Source: Flavobacteriaceae bacterium
GTDB taxonomy: Bacteria > Bacteroidota > Bacteroidia > Flavobacteriales > Flavobacteriaceae
Reading direction: 5' to 3'
NCBI GenBank assembly: GCA_024762795.1
Contig: JANTGS010000008.1
Location: forward strand, 1-58,937
Length of the DNA: 58,937 nucleotides
Part shown: positions 13,634-22,816 of the stretch, one piece after another
How the letters are laid out: each line of letters opens with the position of its first letter
Position numbering within the stretch: position 1 is the first letter of the stretch
The notes under the pieces: generated by a model
The model's input: only the letters and a program-made list of their open reading frames with translations
What the model was told of the DNA's origin: nothing
Databases searched by the model: none
Translations under genes and position numbers: made by a program

Positions 13634-15526
13634 ATGAGAAAATTTGCATTACTACTACTGGTATCAGTATTAGGCTTTACTTCCTGTAAAAAAGAAGAAC
13701 CAAAAGTTACGGAATTAAAATTGGGTGATTTCACCTTATCCAGCGAACATTTTACCGCCGGAGAATCGGTAGATATAAAATATAACGGAGCAGATAAGAA
13801 GGTGGAAGCTTTATATTATTACATGGTAAATTATATGATCTATCCGGTTGATATCAATTTATCTAAGGATCAAACAGCTTCTTTAAAATTACCGGATTCT
13901 GCCCAGGCTATTGCGTTTAATTTCATCATTGATGGAAAGGCAGAAAACAATGCTAAAAAGGGATATCTTTTCCCGCTGTACAATAAAGATGGAAAAATCA
14001 TTCCGGGAAGTAAAGCTGCACTAGCCTATTACACATTAAATTATGGAGAAAGAAATGGAATTGCTGTAAATAAGGAACTTTTGATAAAAGAGATTGAAGA
14101 TGACCTGAAACAGCATCCTGAACTAAAAGATACATGGAATAAAGCATACCTATCTTCTTTATATCGGGCTGATAAAAATAAAGGAAAGAAGTTAATTAAA
14201 GAATCTTTAAATAATCTCTTAGATAAAGATCCATTAACTGAAGAAGATTATTCAACAATAATCAGTTATTATAACCTTTTAAGAGATGCAAGATCTTCCG
14301 ACTCCATTAAAAAAATTGCTATAGCAAAATTTCCTGATGGAAGTATAGCAAAGTCTAATTATTACACCTTGTTTTCAAGGGAAAAGGATCTGAAAAAAAA
14401 AGAAAAGATCTTTTCTGAATTCCTTAAAAAGTATAAAGATCCCGGCGTTGCAGAAAATTATATGGCACGTACACTGGCGATGGAATACTTCAAAAAAGGA
14501 GATCCGGATAGTTTTGATAAATATGCTAATACGATAAAAGACAAAGAATTTAGAGCCAGTTTGTATAACAGTGCCGCCTGGCCTTTGGCAGAAAAAGGAA
14601 AAGATCTGGATTTTGCAGCAAAGATCTCAAAATCTTCATTGGATCTCTTAAAATCAGAAGAAAATGAAATGACCAGTAAACCTGATTTTTATTCCGTAAA
14701 TCAATACAAAAAAAACTTATCTCAATCTTACAATATGTATGCGGATACTTATGCTTTTATTTTATTTAAGCAAGGAAAAATTGAAGAAGCTTTGACCTAT
14801 CAGGAACAAGCTGTTGGAGATGGAAAAAGTAATGATGTGAACGAAAGATATATTGAATTTCTGGTAGCCAACAAAAAATACAAAAAAGCAAAGGAAAAAG
14901 CTGAAGAGTTTATCAGAAACGGGGTGGCCACTCAAAAAACCAAGGATCTGTACAAAACCGCCTTTTTAAAGGTAAATCCGAATGAAAAAGAATATAAAAC
15001 CCAAATAGCTGCTTTGGAGAAGGTTTCCCATGAAAAACAAATGGAAGAGATAAAAAATAAAATGATCGATGAAAGATCATTTGACTTTACTCTAAAAGAT
15101 CTCGAAGGAAAAAATGTTTCTCTGGCCTCCTTAAAAGGAAAGATCGTAATTCTCGATTTCTGGGCAACCTGGTGTGGTCCGTGTAAAGCTTCATTCCCCG
15201 GAATGCAAAAAGTGATAACCAAATATAAGAATGATCCAAACATAGCAATCCTTTTTGTTGATACTTTTGAAAGAGGAAAGGACAGAATCAAGAAAGTTTC
15301 CGACTTTATCTCCAAAAATAAATACACCTTTCATGTAGTCTTCGACAACCAGATTAAAGATTCTAATGATTTTGAAGTGGCTCCAAAATACGGAATTACC
15401 GGAATTCCAACAAAGATCATTATTGGTCCTGACGGAAATGTGAAATTCAGAGCTGTAGGTTATAGCGGTAATGTTGACAAACTGGTAAGTGAAATGGATA
15501 TGATGATCGAATTATTGAAATCCTGA
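13634..15526 (+). CDS. TlpA-like thioredoxin lipoprotein with long helical N-terminal region
   Basis: 630 residues. The lipobox is FTSC (Cys19). Residues about 25-110 are beta-rich, about 130-470 consist of helical repeats that look TPR-like (for example 'FKQGKIEEALTYQEQAV'), and about 475-630 form a TlpA/ResA-type thioredoxin domain with active site W-C514-G-P-C517 and the cis-Pro region GIPT. Expected role: extracytoplasmic disulfide reduction or redox signalling, possibly haem-related, as CcsBA is elsewhere in the window. The TPR-like region suggests a bound protein partner. A good terminator follows at 15589. Confidence 0.85.
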   Translation: MRKFALLLLVSVLGFTSCKKEEPKVTELKLGDFTLSSEHFTAGESVDIKYNGADKKVEALYYYMVNYMIYPVDINLSKDQTASLKLPDSAQAIAFNFIIDGKAENNAKKGYLFPLYNKDGKIIPGSKAALAYYTLNYGERNGIAVNKELLIKEIEDDLKQHPELKDTWNKAYLSSLYRADKNKGKKLIKESLNNLLDKDPLTEEDYSTIISYYNLLRDARSSDSIKKIAIAKFPDGSIAKSNYYTLFSREKDLKKKEKIFSEFLKKYKDPGVAENYMARTLAMEYFKKGDPDSFDKYANTIKDKEFRASLYNSAAWPLAEKGKDLDFAAKISKSSLDLLKSEENEMTSKPDFYSVNQYKKNLSQSYNMYADTYAFILFKQGKIEEALTYQEQAVGDGKSNDVNERYIEFLVANKKYKKAKEKAEEFIRNGVATQKTKDLYKTAFLKVNPNEKEYKTQIAALEKVSHEKQMEEIKNKMIDERSFDFTLKDLEGKNVSLASLKGKIVILDFWATWCGPCKASFPGMQKVITKYKNDPNIAILFVDTFERGKDRIKKVSDFISKNKYTFHVVFDNQIKDSNDFEVAPKYGITGIPTKIIIGPDGNVKFRAVGYSGNVDKLVSEMDMMIELLKS

Positions 15527-15588
15527 AAATTTTCAATTGAACGGCCTGTAATATTTGTACATAATCAGGTTATCAATATTACACAATT

Positions 15589-15635
15589 AAAAGAGTTAAT
15601 ACTTTGTAATACATTGTATTAACTCTTTTCTTTTT
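15589..15635 (+). terminator. Rho-independent terminator after the TlpA-like gene
   Basis: Perfect 14-bp stem AAAAGAGTTAATAC / GTATTAACTCTTTT with a short T tail. Confidence 0.85.
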
Positions 15636-15682
15636 AGGTTTAAAAAACTGATAAATATCACTGATTTGCGTGCTGTATTTTG

Positions 15683-15690
15683 TAACTTTG
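15683..15690 (+). promoter_or_regulatory. -7 promoter element of fumC (TAACTTTG)
   Basis: Exact TAnnTTTG match 35 bases before the fumC ATG. A TTTG lies 14 bases upstream, closer than the usual spacing. Confidence 0.55.
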
Positions 15691-15725
15691 TTAGAACATA
15701 TTTAAAATAATTTAAATCTTACATA

Positions 15726-17123
15726 ATGAAATATAGAATAGACCATGACACACTTGGTGATGTTAAAGTTCCCGCTGATAAATACTGGGGAGCTCAATCA
15801 GAAAGATCACGAAACAATTTTAAAATTGGTCCTGCTGCTTCAATGCCAAAAGAGATCATTCAGGCTTTTGGATATCTTAAAAAAGCTGCTGCACATACCA
15901 ATTACGAACTCGGTGTTTTAGATGAAAAGAAAAAAGATCTGATCTCAAAGGTTTGTGATGAGATTATTGAAGGTAAACTGGATGATCATTTCCCACTGGT
16001 AATCTGGCAAACAGGTAGTGGTACTCAAAGTAATATGAATGCCAATGAAGTGATTGCCAATCGTGGACATGAACTTGCAGGTAATGTTGTGGGGGAAGGT
16101 GAAAAAACCCTGCAACCCAATGATGATGTGAACAAATCACAATCTTCAAATGACACTTTCCCAACAGGCATGCATATTGCAGCCTATAAAATGGTAGCTA
16201 AAAAAACCATTCCGGGAGTTGAACAGTTAAGAGATACTTTAAAAAAGAAATCAGAAGAATTTAAAGATGTAGTAAAAATAGGACGGACACACCTAATGGA
16301 TGCTACTCCCCTTACTTTAGGACAGGAATTCAGTGGATATGCCTCTCAGCTCGACCATGGATTAAAGGCTTTAAAAAATACCCTTGATCATCTTTCTGAA
16401 CTCGCTTTAGGAGGAACTGCGGTAGGTACCGGACTCAATACTCCTAAAGGTTATGATGTACTGGTAGCTAAGAAGATCTCAGAATTTACAGGATTACCTT
16501 TTAAAACTGCCGAGAATAAATTTGAAGCCCTGGCTGCTCATGACGCTATCGTTGAAACTCACGGGGCTCTCAAACAACTGGCTGTTTCTTTAAACAAAAT
16601 AGCCAATGATATTCGTTTACTGGCTTCGGGTCCGAGAAGTGGTATCGGAGAGATCATCATTCCTGCCAATGAGCCGGGATCTTCTATCATGCCGGGTAAA
16701 GTAAACCCAACCCAGTCAGAAGCACTGACCATGGTTTGTGCTCAAGTAATGGGGAATGATGTAACCATCAGCATCGGAGGTACTCAGGGACATTATGAAC
16801 TCAATGTATTTAAACCTGTAATGGCTTATAACTTCCTTCAAAGTGCTGAATTACTGGGAGATGCCTGTGTTTCTTTCGACGTAAATTGTGCACGCGGAAT
16901 TGAGCCTAATAAAGACAGAATTAAAGAGCTGGTTAACAATTCTTTAATGCTGGTTACTGCACTAAATACAAAGATTGGTTATTATAAAGCTGCCGAAATT
17001 GCTAATACAGCCCATAAGAATGGGACTACATTAAGAGAAGAAGCCGTTAGATTAGGGTATGTTACCCCGGAAGAATTTGATGCCTGGGTAAAACCTGAAG
17101 ATATGGTTGGAAGTCTTAAATAA
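15726..17123 (+). CDS. fumC: Class II fumarate hydratase
   Basis: 465 residues, the standard FumC length. Converts fumarate to L-malate in the TCA cycle without an iron-sulfur cluster. Seen: '[13 protein letters not shown]' near residue 100, '[16 protein letters not shown]' near 185, and the fumarase/aspartase signature [13 protein letters not shown] at about 318-330 with the catalytic Ser loop (S319-S320). The C-terminal '[11 protein letters not shown]' is normal for the family. It has its own promoter, and a strong dyad follows the stop. Confidence 0.97.
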   Translation: MKYRIDHDTLGDVKVPADKYWGAQSERSRNNFKIGPAASMPKEIIQAFGYLKKAAAHTNYELGVLDEKKKDLISKVCDEIIEGKLDDHFPLVIWQTGSGTQSNMNANEVIANRGHELAGNVVGEGEKTLQPNDDVNKSQSSNDTFPTGMHIAAYKMVAKKTIPGVEQLRDTLKKKSEEFKDVVKIGRTHLMDATPLTLGQEFSGYASQLDHGLKALKNTLDHLSELALGGTAVGTGLNTPKGYDVLVAKKISEFTGLPFKTAENKFEALAAHDAIVETHGALKQLAVSLNKIANDIRLLASGPRSGIGEIIIPANEPGSSIMPGKVNPTQSEALTMVCAQVMGNDVTISIGGTQGHYELNVFKPVMAYNFLQSAELLGDACVSFDVNCARGIEPNKDRIKELVNNSLMLVTALNTKIGYYKAAEIANTAHKNGTTLREEAVRLGYVTPEEFDAWVKPEDMVGSLK

Positions 17124-17150
17124 ATTTATTATATTATAGAGGTAAATATT

Positions 17151-17178
17151 AAGTACTGCATCAGTTGATGCAGTACTT
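17151..17178. repeat. Perfect 13-bp dyad between fumC and the deaminase gene
   Basis: AAGTACTGCATCA / TGATGCAGTACTT separated by GT. It would fold into a very stable hairpin, but no T tract follows, so it is not a typical terminator. It lies just before the -7 element of the next gene, where an operator would sit. Confidence 0.7.
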
Positions 17179-17190
17179 AGTATTGTGCCT

Positions 17191-17198
17191 TAATTTTG
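17191..17198 (+). promoter_or_regulatory. -7 promoter element (TAATTTTG) of the deaminase gene
   Basis: Exact TAnnTTTG match ending five bases before the ATG at 17204, directly downstream of the 13-bp dyad. Confidence 0.5.
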
Positions 17199-17203
17199 CT
17201 TCT

Positions 17204-17755
17204 ATGTGCAACAATTTTAATAAGAAATTTCTGGATGAAGCTTCAAAAACCTTAAGCGATCCGAACCGGGATATTCCTCAGGAAGATACCCACAAACAGT
17301 TTATGAAAGAAGCTGTTGATCTGGCAATCAAAGGAATGGAAAAGAATGAAGGCGGACCTTTTGGCTGTATAATTGTAAAAGACGGGAAAATAGTTGGCCG
17401 TGGAAACAATAAGGTAACTTCTACCAATGATCCCACTGCACATGCAGAGATCACAGCTATCCGTGATGCCTGTAAAAACCTAAATTCCTTTCAGCTCGAT
17501 GGATGTATCGTGTACACTTCCTGTGAACCCTGCCCCATGTGTCTGGGGGCTATTTACTGGGCCCGCCCCGAAAAGGTATTCTTCGGTAGCAATAAAAAAG
17601 ATGCAGCTGATGTGGGTTTTGATGATGATTTTATCTATAAAGAAATAGATCTGGATTATGATAAAAGGAGTATTCCTTTTGAACAGATCAACCGGGAAGA
17701 GGCGATAAAAGCTTTTCAAATATGGAATGAAAAAGAAGACAGAACTGATTATTAG
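17204..17755 (+). CDS. Cytidine/deoxycytidylate-family nucleoside deaminase, guanine-deaminase-like
   Basis: 183 residues from the ATG at 17204. An earlier in-frame ATG at 17165 lies inside the dyad and upstream of the predicted promoter, so it is unlikely. The zinc site is T-A-H-A-E and P-C-x-x-C (CEPCPMCLGA). The mature core 'GGPFGCIIVKDGKIVGRGNNKV' (in part) and the C-terminal tail 'EAIKAFQIWNEKEDRTDY' fit the small Bacillus-type guanine deaminase better than tRNA adenosine deaminase TadA. The expected reaction is guanine to xanthine in purine salvage. A roughly 30-residue N-terminal extension before the domain is unusual; a start at the Met codon near 17303 is an alternative. Confidence 0.82.
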   Translation: MCNNFNKKFLDEASKTLSDPNRDIPQEDTHKQFMKEAVDLAIKGMEKNEGGPFGCIIVKDGKIVGRGNNKVTSTNDPTAHAEITAIRDACKNLNSFQLDGCIVYTSCEPCPMCLGAIYWARPEKVFFGSNKKDAADVGFDDDFIYKEIDLDYDKRSIPFEQINREEAIKAFQIWNEKEDRTDY

Positions 17756-17920
17756 AACTTAAAATCTTAAATATGAACCTGACATGAATAAATTTAATCA
17801 AAATCTTTACACGAGTTGAGACCGTTGTAAAAGGCGATTAATTTTTCATGAGATAAGGTAGTACTTACTGCTTTTTTATATACTTAATATATTTTCTGAT
17901 GATTACTAAATTTTAAACTT

Positions 17921-18325
17921 ATGAAACAAATTGGTGTTTGGTTAGATCTAAAAGAAGCAAATATTGTATGTCTTGACGAAGACAAACAGGATTATAAGAC
18001 CCTCTACTCCGAAATTGAGACCCGTGAAAGAATTCCGGGGGAGTCAAAGAATTTCGGAAGATTCGGAGAACAGTATCTGAATGACGAAAAGACCAAAAAA
18101 CATAAGCTTGATGAGCAAATTCATAAATACCTTCTAAAAGTTTTAAAAGAGATCAAAGGCGCAGAAGAAATCCTTATTTTCGGACCTTCACAAACCAAGA
18201 TCCGTCTTGAGAAAATCATGCTCAGCGACCCAAAACTGGTCGTAAAACTTAAAGAAGTTAAGAATGCTGATCAAATGACCGACAATCAAAAGAAAGCCTA
18301 CGTAAGAAAATATTTCAAAGATTAG
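17921..18325 (+). CDS. Small protein, possibly eRF1-like (VLRF1/host-attachment type)
   Basis: 134 residues without a signal peptide. It begins 'MKQIGVWLDLKEANIV' and contains 'ILIFGPSQTKIRLEK' and a C-terminal 'NADQMTDNQKKAYVRKYF'. The pattern (a beta strand with a modifiable residue, then FGP...K, then a final DQMTDNQ helix) recalls bacterial eRF1-domain-like proteins, but I am not certain. It would act in the cytoplasm. It converges with a small basic protein gene, and the stop codons overlap. Confidence 0.7.
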   Translation: MKQIGVWLDLKEANIVCLDEDKQDYKTLYSEIETRERIPGESKNFGRFGEQYLNDEKTKKHKLDEQIHKYLLKVLKEIKGAEEILIFGPSQTKIRLEKIMLSDPKLVVKLKEVKNADQMTDNQKKAYVRKYFKD

Positions 18326-18516
18326 AACTCAAAACCTTTGCTAAATGATTTGATCTTGTTATAGTAAATATCGGTACCGAGGTCTTCTAAAAACAGGTCT
18401 TTTTCATGTTTGGAGAATTTCCTTTTTTTTCTTTTTTTCCTGATTGAAAATTCAAAATCGTTATAATCTTTAGCTCTCATAATCAATGTTGTTTTCTTTT
18501 TTAACGAAGAATCCAT
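18322..18516 (-). CDS. Small basic hypothetical protein
   Basis: 64 residues from ATG 18516, or 52 from an internal Met (MRAKDYND). Strongly basic centre RKKRKKRKFSKHEKD followed by 'LFLEDLGTDIYYNKIKSFS', which looks like a real folded segment rather than random translation. No family recognised. Its stop overlaps the stop of the convergent gene on the other strand. No promoter match was seen. Confidence 0.5.
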   Translation of the reverse strand: MDSSLKKKTTLIMRAKDYNDFEFSIRKKRKKRKFSKHEKDLFLEDLGTDIYYNKIKSFSKGFEF

Positions 18517-18675
18517 TTTGATTATTATATTTTTTAGACAAAAATTTGAGCCTTATTCGTCTTCGGTTTAATAAATGTAGATTTTTGGGACCTGTAATGA
18601 ATAAAATATAGATCCGAAAATTAGATAAGATAAGGTAATATTTACCCATAAAAAAGATCAAGCTTTGTTATATAA

Positions 18676-18714
18676 AAAAATGCTTTTGAAGATATTTTTT
18701 CAAAAGCATTTTTA
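18676..18714 (-). terminator. Rho-independent terminator of pta-ackA
   Basis: Stem AAAAATGCTTTTGA / TCAAAAGCATTTTT located 20 bases past the ackA stop in the direction of transcription. It is nearly symmetric and may also act in the other direction. Confidence 0.8.
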
Positions 18715-18733
18715 TCTTGATATCAAAAATCAT

Positions 18734-19918
18734 TTAACTCAACAATCTGAATGTTTGTTTTGCTATTTCAAGTTCTTCATTGGTGGGAACAATAAGAATT
18801 TTTACCAGTGAATTTTCTTTATTGATCTCTCTGATTTCTTTAGATCGGATACTGTTCTTTTCTTCATCCAGTTCAATACCAAAATAATCCATATCGGCAC
18901 ATACCAATCTTCTGATCACATCCGAATTTTCTCCTATTCCTGCCGTAAAAACAATCGCATCAAGTCCGTTCATTGCTGTCACATAAGCTCCAATAAATTT
19001 CTTGATCCTGTAGGCATTCATATCCAGAGCGATCTGACATTCTTTATTTCCTTTAGCTGCTTCCGATTCGATCTCACGTAAATCACTGTATCCGGTTAAA
19101 CCGAACATTCCGCTTTCTTTTTGCAAAGTTCTGTTCACATCATCAATAGAATATCCCATCGATTTTACCAGATAAAAAATAACTGACTGATCTATATCAC
19201 CACTTCTTGTTCCCATGATCAAACCATTCATAGGACCGAAGCCTAAAGAATGATCAATACTTTTACCGTCTTTTACCGCAGTAATGCTACATCCATTCCC
19301 CAAATGAATTGTAATCAGTTTGGATTTGGTTCTATTTAAATATTCATTGGCCTTTTCAGACACAAATTTATGACTTGTACCGTGAAAACCGTAAACTCTG
19401 ATCTGATTCTCTTCCAGAAAATGATTAGGTATTGCGTAACGGTAAGCCACTTCAGGTATACTTTGATGGAATGCTGTATCAAAAACCGCAATTTGCTTGG
19501 CATCCGGAAAGATCATCTCAGCAACTTCTATACCTTCATAATTTGGTGGATTGTGAAGCGGGGCCAGTTCAAACAGTTCTTTGATCTTTTCTTTAACTTT
19601 ATCATCGATCTCAACAGTTTTGGAAAAAGTACTTCCACCATGAACTACCCTGTGCCCTACGGCATTGATCTCATTTGAATTTTTAATCACTCCTGTATCT
19701 TCATCCAGCAAAAAAGAAGCAATCTTTTTTAAACCAACCTGATGGTCAGGTATATCTAGAATTTCTTCTAGTTCGTTACTTTCTGATTTAAATGTGATCT
19801 TTGAATCTTTAAGACCAATTCTTTCAGCCATTCCTGTACAGATCACTTTCTTTTCAGGCATCTGGATCAACTGATATTTGATCGAAGAACTCCCTGAATT
19901 AATTACTAAAATTTTCAT
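18734..19918 (-). CDS. ackA: Acetate kinase
   Basis: 394 residues. Interconverts acetyl phosphate plus ADP with acetate plus ATP. Both family signatures are visible: 'VINSGSSSIKYQLI' at the N-terminus and 'HRVVHGGSTFS' near residue 90, plus 'HLGNGCS' and 'FTAGIGENS'. The length is standard. It starts 22 bases after the pta stop, so pta-ackA is one operon ending at the terminator at 18676-18714. It indicates overflow or fermentative acetate production, or acetate activation. Confidence 0.97.
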   Translation of the reverse strand: MKILVINSGSSSIKYQLIQMPEKKVICTGMAERIGLKDSKITFKSESNELEEILDIPDHQVGLKKIASFLLDEDTGVIKNSNEINAVGHRVVHGGSTFSKTVEIDDKVKEKIKELFELAPLHNPPNYEGIEVAEMIFPDAKQIAVFDTAFHQSIPEVAYRYAIPNHFLEENQIRVYGFHGTSHKFVSEKANEYLNRTKSKLITIHLGNGCSITAVKDGKSIDHSLGFGPMNGLIMGTRSGDIDQSVIFYLVKSMGYSIDDVNRTLQKESGMFGLTGYSDLREIESEAAKGNKECQIALDMNAYRIKKFIGAYVTAMNGLDAIVFTAGIGENSDVIRRLVCADMDYFGIELDEEKNSIRSKEIREINKENSLVKILIVPTNEELEIAKQTFRLLS

Positions 19919-19940
19919 CTAATATTATTTTCTTTTATTT

Positions 19941-22034
19941 TTATAAACCTTCTGCCTGAATTGCTGTGATCACAACTGTATTAAACACATCATCTTCAGT
20001 ACATCCCCTGCTCAGATCGTTTACCGGTTTGTTGAGTCCCTGCAACATGGGGCCTATAGCAATTGCTCCGGTTTCTCTTTGAACAGCTTTATAAGTATTG
20101 TTACCGGTATTCAGATCAGGGAAAATAAGCACATTGGCCTGTCCTGCCACTTCTGAATCGGGTAGTTTACTTTTACCAACAGCCATATCAACCGCTGCAT
20201 CATATTGAATAGGCCCTTCAACCTTAAGTTCAGGGCGGAGTTTTTTAACGATCTTTGTAGCTTCTCTTACTTTATCCACATCTTCTCCTTTTCCAGAGGC
20301 TCCTGAAGAATAGGACAACATGGCTATTTTGGGCTCAATACCAAAAGCTTTGGAAGAATCAGCCGAAGAAATTGCAATTTCAGCAAGCTGTGCAGCATTT
20401 GGATTTGGATTGATAGCACAATCGCCAAAAACAGAAACTCTGTCTTCAAGACACATAAAGAAGATTGAAGAAACCACAGATACTCCCGGTTTTGTTTTAA
20501 CAAACTGTAAAGCGGGGCGTATGGTATGCTGAGTAGTATGAACAGCTCCCGAAACCATACCATCGGCATCCCCTTTATAGACCATCATGGTACCAAAATA
20601 CGAAACATCCATCATCAGGTCTTTCGCCACATCTATGGTAACATTCTTATGTTTTCTAAGTTCATAAAAGGTATTAACATAATCTTCGTATTTATCAGAT
20701 TCAACGGTACAAATTATATTAACCTTATCGAAATTCAGCGGAATACTGTTTTTTGCCACAACACGGCTGATCTTTTCTTTACTTCCCAGTAAAGTAATCT
20801 CAACAATATCCAAAGCGATCAGTCTTGCTGCTGCTCTTAAAATCCTTTCATCTTCTCCCTCCGGAAGTACAATATGTTTTTTATGCTTTTTAGCTCTGGA
20901 AACCAGATTATACTGGAACATTCTCGGTGTAATTCCTTTAGGTTGAAATTCAACAAAATTCTTAGAGATCTCATCGATATTCACAAATTTTTCAAAAGTG
21001 CTTATTGAAGTATAAATTCGTTGTTTATTATCGGCATAAATATGAGAACGTATAGCACCTATTTCATTGGCTGCATCAAAAGTTCCGCTTTTTACAGAGA
21101 TCACAGGTACGATCTGATTCAAACCTTTGATCAGTTTTATAATAGATTTTTCAGGTTTTAAGCCTCCTGTAAGCACGATTCCTGAGATACTCGGGTAATT
21201 ATCAGAAATATTGGCCTGTAAGGAGCTTAAAATGATATCAGCACGGTCTCCAGGTGTTATCACAAGACTTTTTTCTTTTAACTTCTTTACAAAATTTCTT
21301 AATTGCATTGCCCCAACAGCAAAGCTGCCGGTTTGATTGTTCAGATATTTTTTACCAAATAAAACTTTGGCATCCAGTTCATCAACAATTTCCTGTACTG
21401 ACGGATTGTTCAAATTAGAAATAAAAGGAATTGAATAAACAAAAATATCTTCAGGAAGTTCTCTTTTCAAACCAAGGTTGATGGCTTCAATATCATTGAT
21501 ATCAGCCTTATTGATCACAATTGATAAAACTTTGACATCTTTTTCATTAAAGGAATCATAGGCCAAAAGTACATTTCCTTCTATCTCTTCCTGTAACTTG
21601 TCTTTCCCATTAGATACAATTACAACAGGAACTCCAAGATTTTTAGCAATCAGCACATTAAGATCCATCTCAATAAATACACCATCACCTGAAAAATCCG
21701 TTCCTTCGATCAGAATAAAATCAAATCTATCTTCAAGATATTTATATTTTTCAATAATCTTATCAATGATCTCATCTTCCTGACCATTTGATTTTTTATG
21801 AATAACCTCAGCCCCGGTTAAAGCATAACAATCCTCATATTCCATCTTAAGATCGAAATGTTTTAAAACGGTCTCAATATGATTATCCATTTCCTGTTTA
21901 GGATGTTCATCAATAATCGGTCGGAAATAGGCTACCTTATTAGTCTTTCCCAATAATAATCTCATCAAACCCAGAGTAATAATCGATTTACCACTTTCGG
22001 GCTCATTGGTTGCAATATATACTGCTTTACTCAT
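19941..22034 (-). CDS. pta: Phosphate acetyltransferase (long form)
   Basis: 697 residues, the long three-domain form: an N-terminal P-loop-like BioD/cobyrinic-synthase-type domain ('ATNEPESGKSIITLGLM'), a central DRTGG domain, and the C-terminal PTA domain ('VLPEGEDERILRAA', 'GMVSGAVHTTQHTIRPALQ' in part, 'YDAAVDMAVGKSKLPDSEVAG' in part). It converts acetyl-CoA and phosphate to acetyl phosphate and CoA. Promoter at 22052-22059; ackA follows directly. Confidence 0.97.
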   Translation of the reverse strand: MSKAVYIATNEPESGKSIITLGLMRLLLGKTNKVAYFRPIIDEHPKQEMDNHIETVLKHFDLKMEYEDCYALTGAEVIHKKSNGQEDEIIDKIIEKYKYLEDRFDFILIEGTDFSGDGVFIEMDLNVLIAKNLGVPVVIVSNGKDKLQEEIEGNVLLAYDSFNEKDVKVLSIVINKADINDIEAINLGLKRELPEDIFVYSIPFISNLNNPSVQEIVDELDAKVLFGKKYLNNQTGSFAVGAMQLRNFVKKLKEKSLVITPGDRADIILSSLQANISDNYPSISGIVLTGGLKPEKSIIKLIKGLNQIVPVISVKSGTFDAANEIGAIRSHIYADNKQRIYTSISTFEKFVNIDEISKNFVEFQPKGITPRMFQYNLVSRAKKHKKHIVLPEGEDERILRAAARLIALDIVEITLLGSKEKISRVVAKNSIPLNFDKVNIICTVESDKYEDYVNTFYELRKHKNVTIDVAKDLMMDVSYFGTMMVYKGDADGMVSGAVHTTQHTIRPALQFVKTKPGVSVVSSIFFMCLEDRVSVFGDCAINPNPNAAQLAEIAISSADSSKAFGIEPKIAMLSYSSGASGKGEDVDKVREATKIVKKLRPELKVEGPIQYDAAVDMAVGKSKLPDSEVAGQANVLIFPDLNTGNNTYKAVQRETGAIAIGPMLQGLNKPVNDLSRGCTEDDVFNTVVITAIQAEGL

Positions 22035-22051
22035 TTTATTAAAATTTTTTG

Positions 22052-22059
22052 CAAAGATA
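22052..22059 (-). promoter_or_regulatory. -7 promoter element of pta-ackA (TATCTTTG on minus strand)
   Basis: Exact TAnnTTTG match on the minus strand, 17 bases before the pta start codon. Confidence 0.6.
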
Positions 22060-22197
22060 CTCCATAACTACAGAATATTATTGATATTAATCATAATAAT
22101 TTGATATTATTATAATCTTAACATTTAGATAAAGGAAAGGAAGGCATTAAAATATAAAGTACTGATATACTTTTAAATAGATTAAATATATAAAATT

Positions 22198-22731
22198 TTA
22201 AGGACCTACTTCCGGTATGACTACAGTTTCAAAAACACCAAAAAGATAGGTATCATTAAAAATTAGTGTCTCACTACCACTTTCTAAAACAACATCATTG
22301 AGTACGATCTTATGTTTATAGGCAATAATCTCGGTTTGATCTTCATTATAAACGGCTTCATTCTTGATCAGGATCTTGCCCGAAACTCCCCTCCAGTCTT
22401 TAACAACCTTTGGCTCTGCCGGTGGAATTACAGAACAGAAATAACTACTGGTTACTTCTTTATCAAAAACTCTGTCGGTAACTGAATAAACACTATTTAA
22501 ACTAACATTCACAGGGAGTACGGGATCTTCCGACTGTTTTATCTCTTTATCTGTCAGGGTTACAATCAAAGCTTCCCTGTGCCCGTTATTTCCCAAACGA
22601 TACAAGGTGTAAACATCACTTTTACACACATTAACCGTTTCTTCAAATTCAAAACCGGCAATATCGGTATCTCCGTCACTACAGGAAACCGAAAAAAATA
22701 AAAGGAATATCAAAAGATAACTGTACTTCAT
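22198..22731 (-). CDS. Hypothetical lipoprotein
   Basis: 177 residues. The signal peptide ends with a lipobox S-V-S-C (Cys17) followed by S-D-G-D. The mature part is mainly beta-strand in character, with Cys residues near 36 and 99, and no recognised domain. It lies downstream of nothing obvious and upstream of pta on the same strand, separated from it by 163 AT-rich bases. It has its own promoter (22756-22763). Confidence 0.75.
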   Translation of the reverse strand: MKYSYLLIFLLFFSVSCSDGDTDIAGFEFEETVNVCKSDVYTLYRLGNNGHREALIVTLTDKEIKQSEDPVLPVNVSLNSVYSVTDRVFDKEVTSSYFCSVIPPAEPKVVKDWRGVSGKILIKNEAVYNEDQTEIIAYKHKIVLNDVVLESGSETLIFNDTYLFGVFETVVIPEVGP

Positions 22732-22755
22732 TCTAATTTATTCTTAATGTTCTGA

Positions 22756-22763
22756 CAAAAATA
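22756..22763 (-). promoter_or_regulatory. -7 promoter element (TATTTTTG on minus strand) for the hypothetical lipoprotein
   Basis: Exact TAnnTTTG match, 24 bases before the start codon at 22731. Confidence 0.55.
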
Positions 22764-22804
22764 CATTTTATTCAATAATAAAATTCTATAAATTTTAAAT
22801 TAAG

Positions 22805-22812
22805 TATTTTTG
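22805..22812 (+). promoter_or_regulatory. -7 promoter element (TATTTTTG) of the cysteine desulfurase gene
   Basis: Exact TAnnTTTG match ending four bases before the ATG at 22817. The start is fixed by the conserved YLDNAAST at residue 5, so the mRNA is probably leaderless. Confidence 0.55.
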
Positions 22813-22816
22813 AACC

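Noticed and set aside
17165-17203. Upstream start codons (17165, 17168) for the deaminase gene
   Set aside because: They lie within the 13-bp dyad and upstream of the predicted transcription start, so 17204 or later is more likely.
18470-18661. 63-codon minus-strand frame next to the small basic protein
   Set aside because: Overlaps the start of the more plausible basic protein gene in another frame; AT-rich composition without any protein-like pattern.
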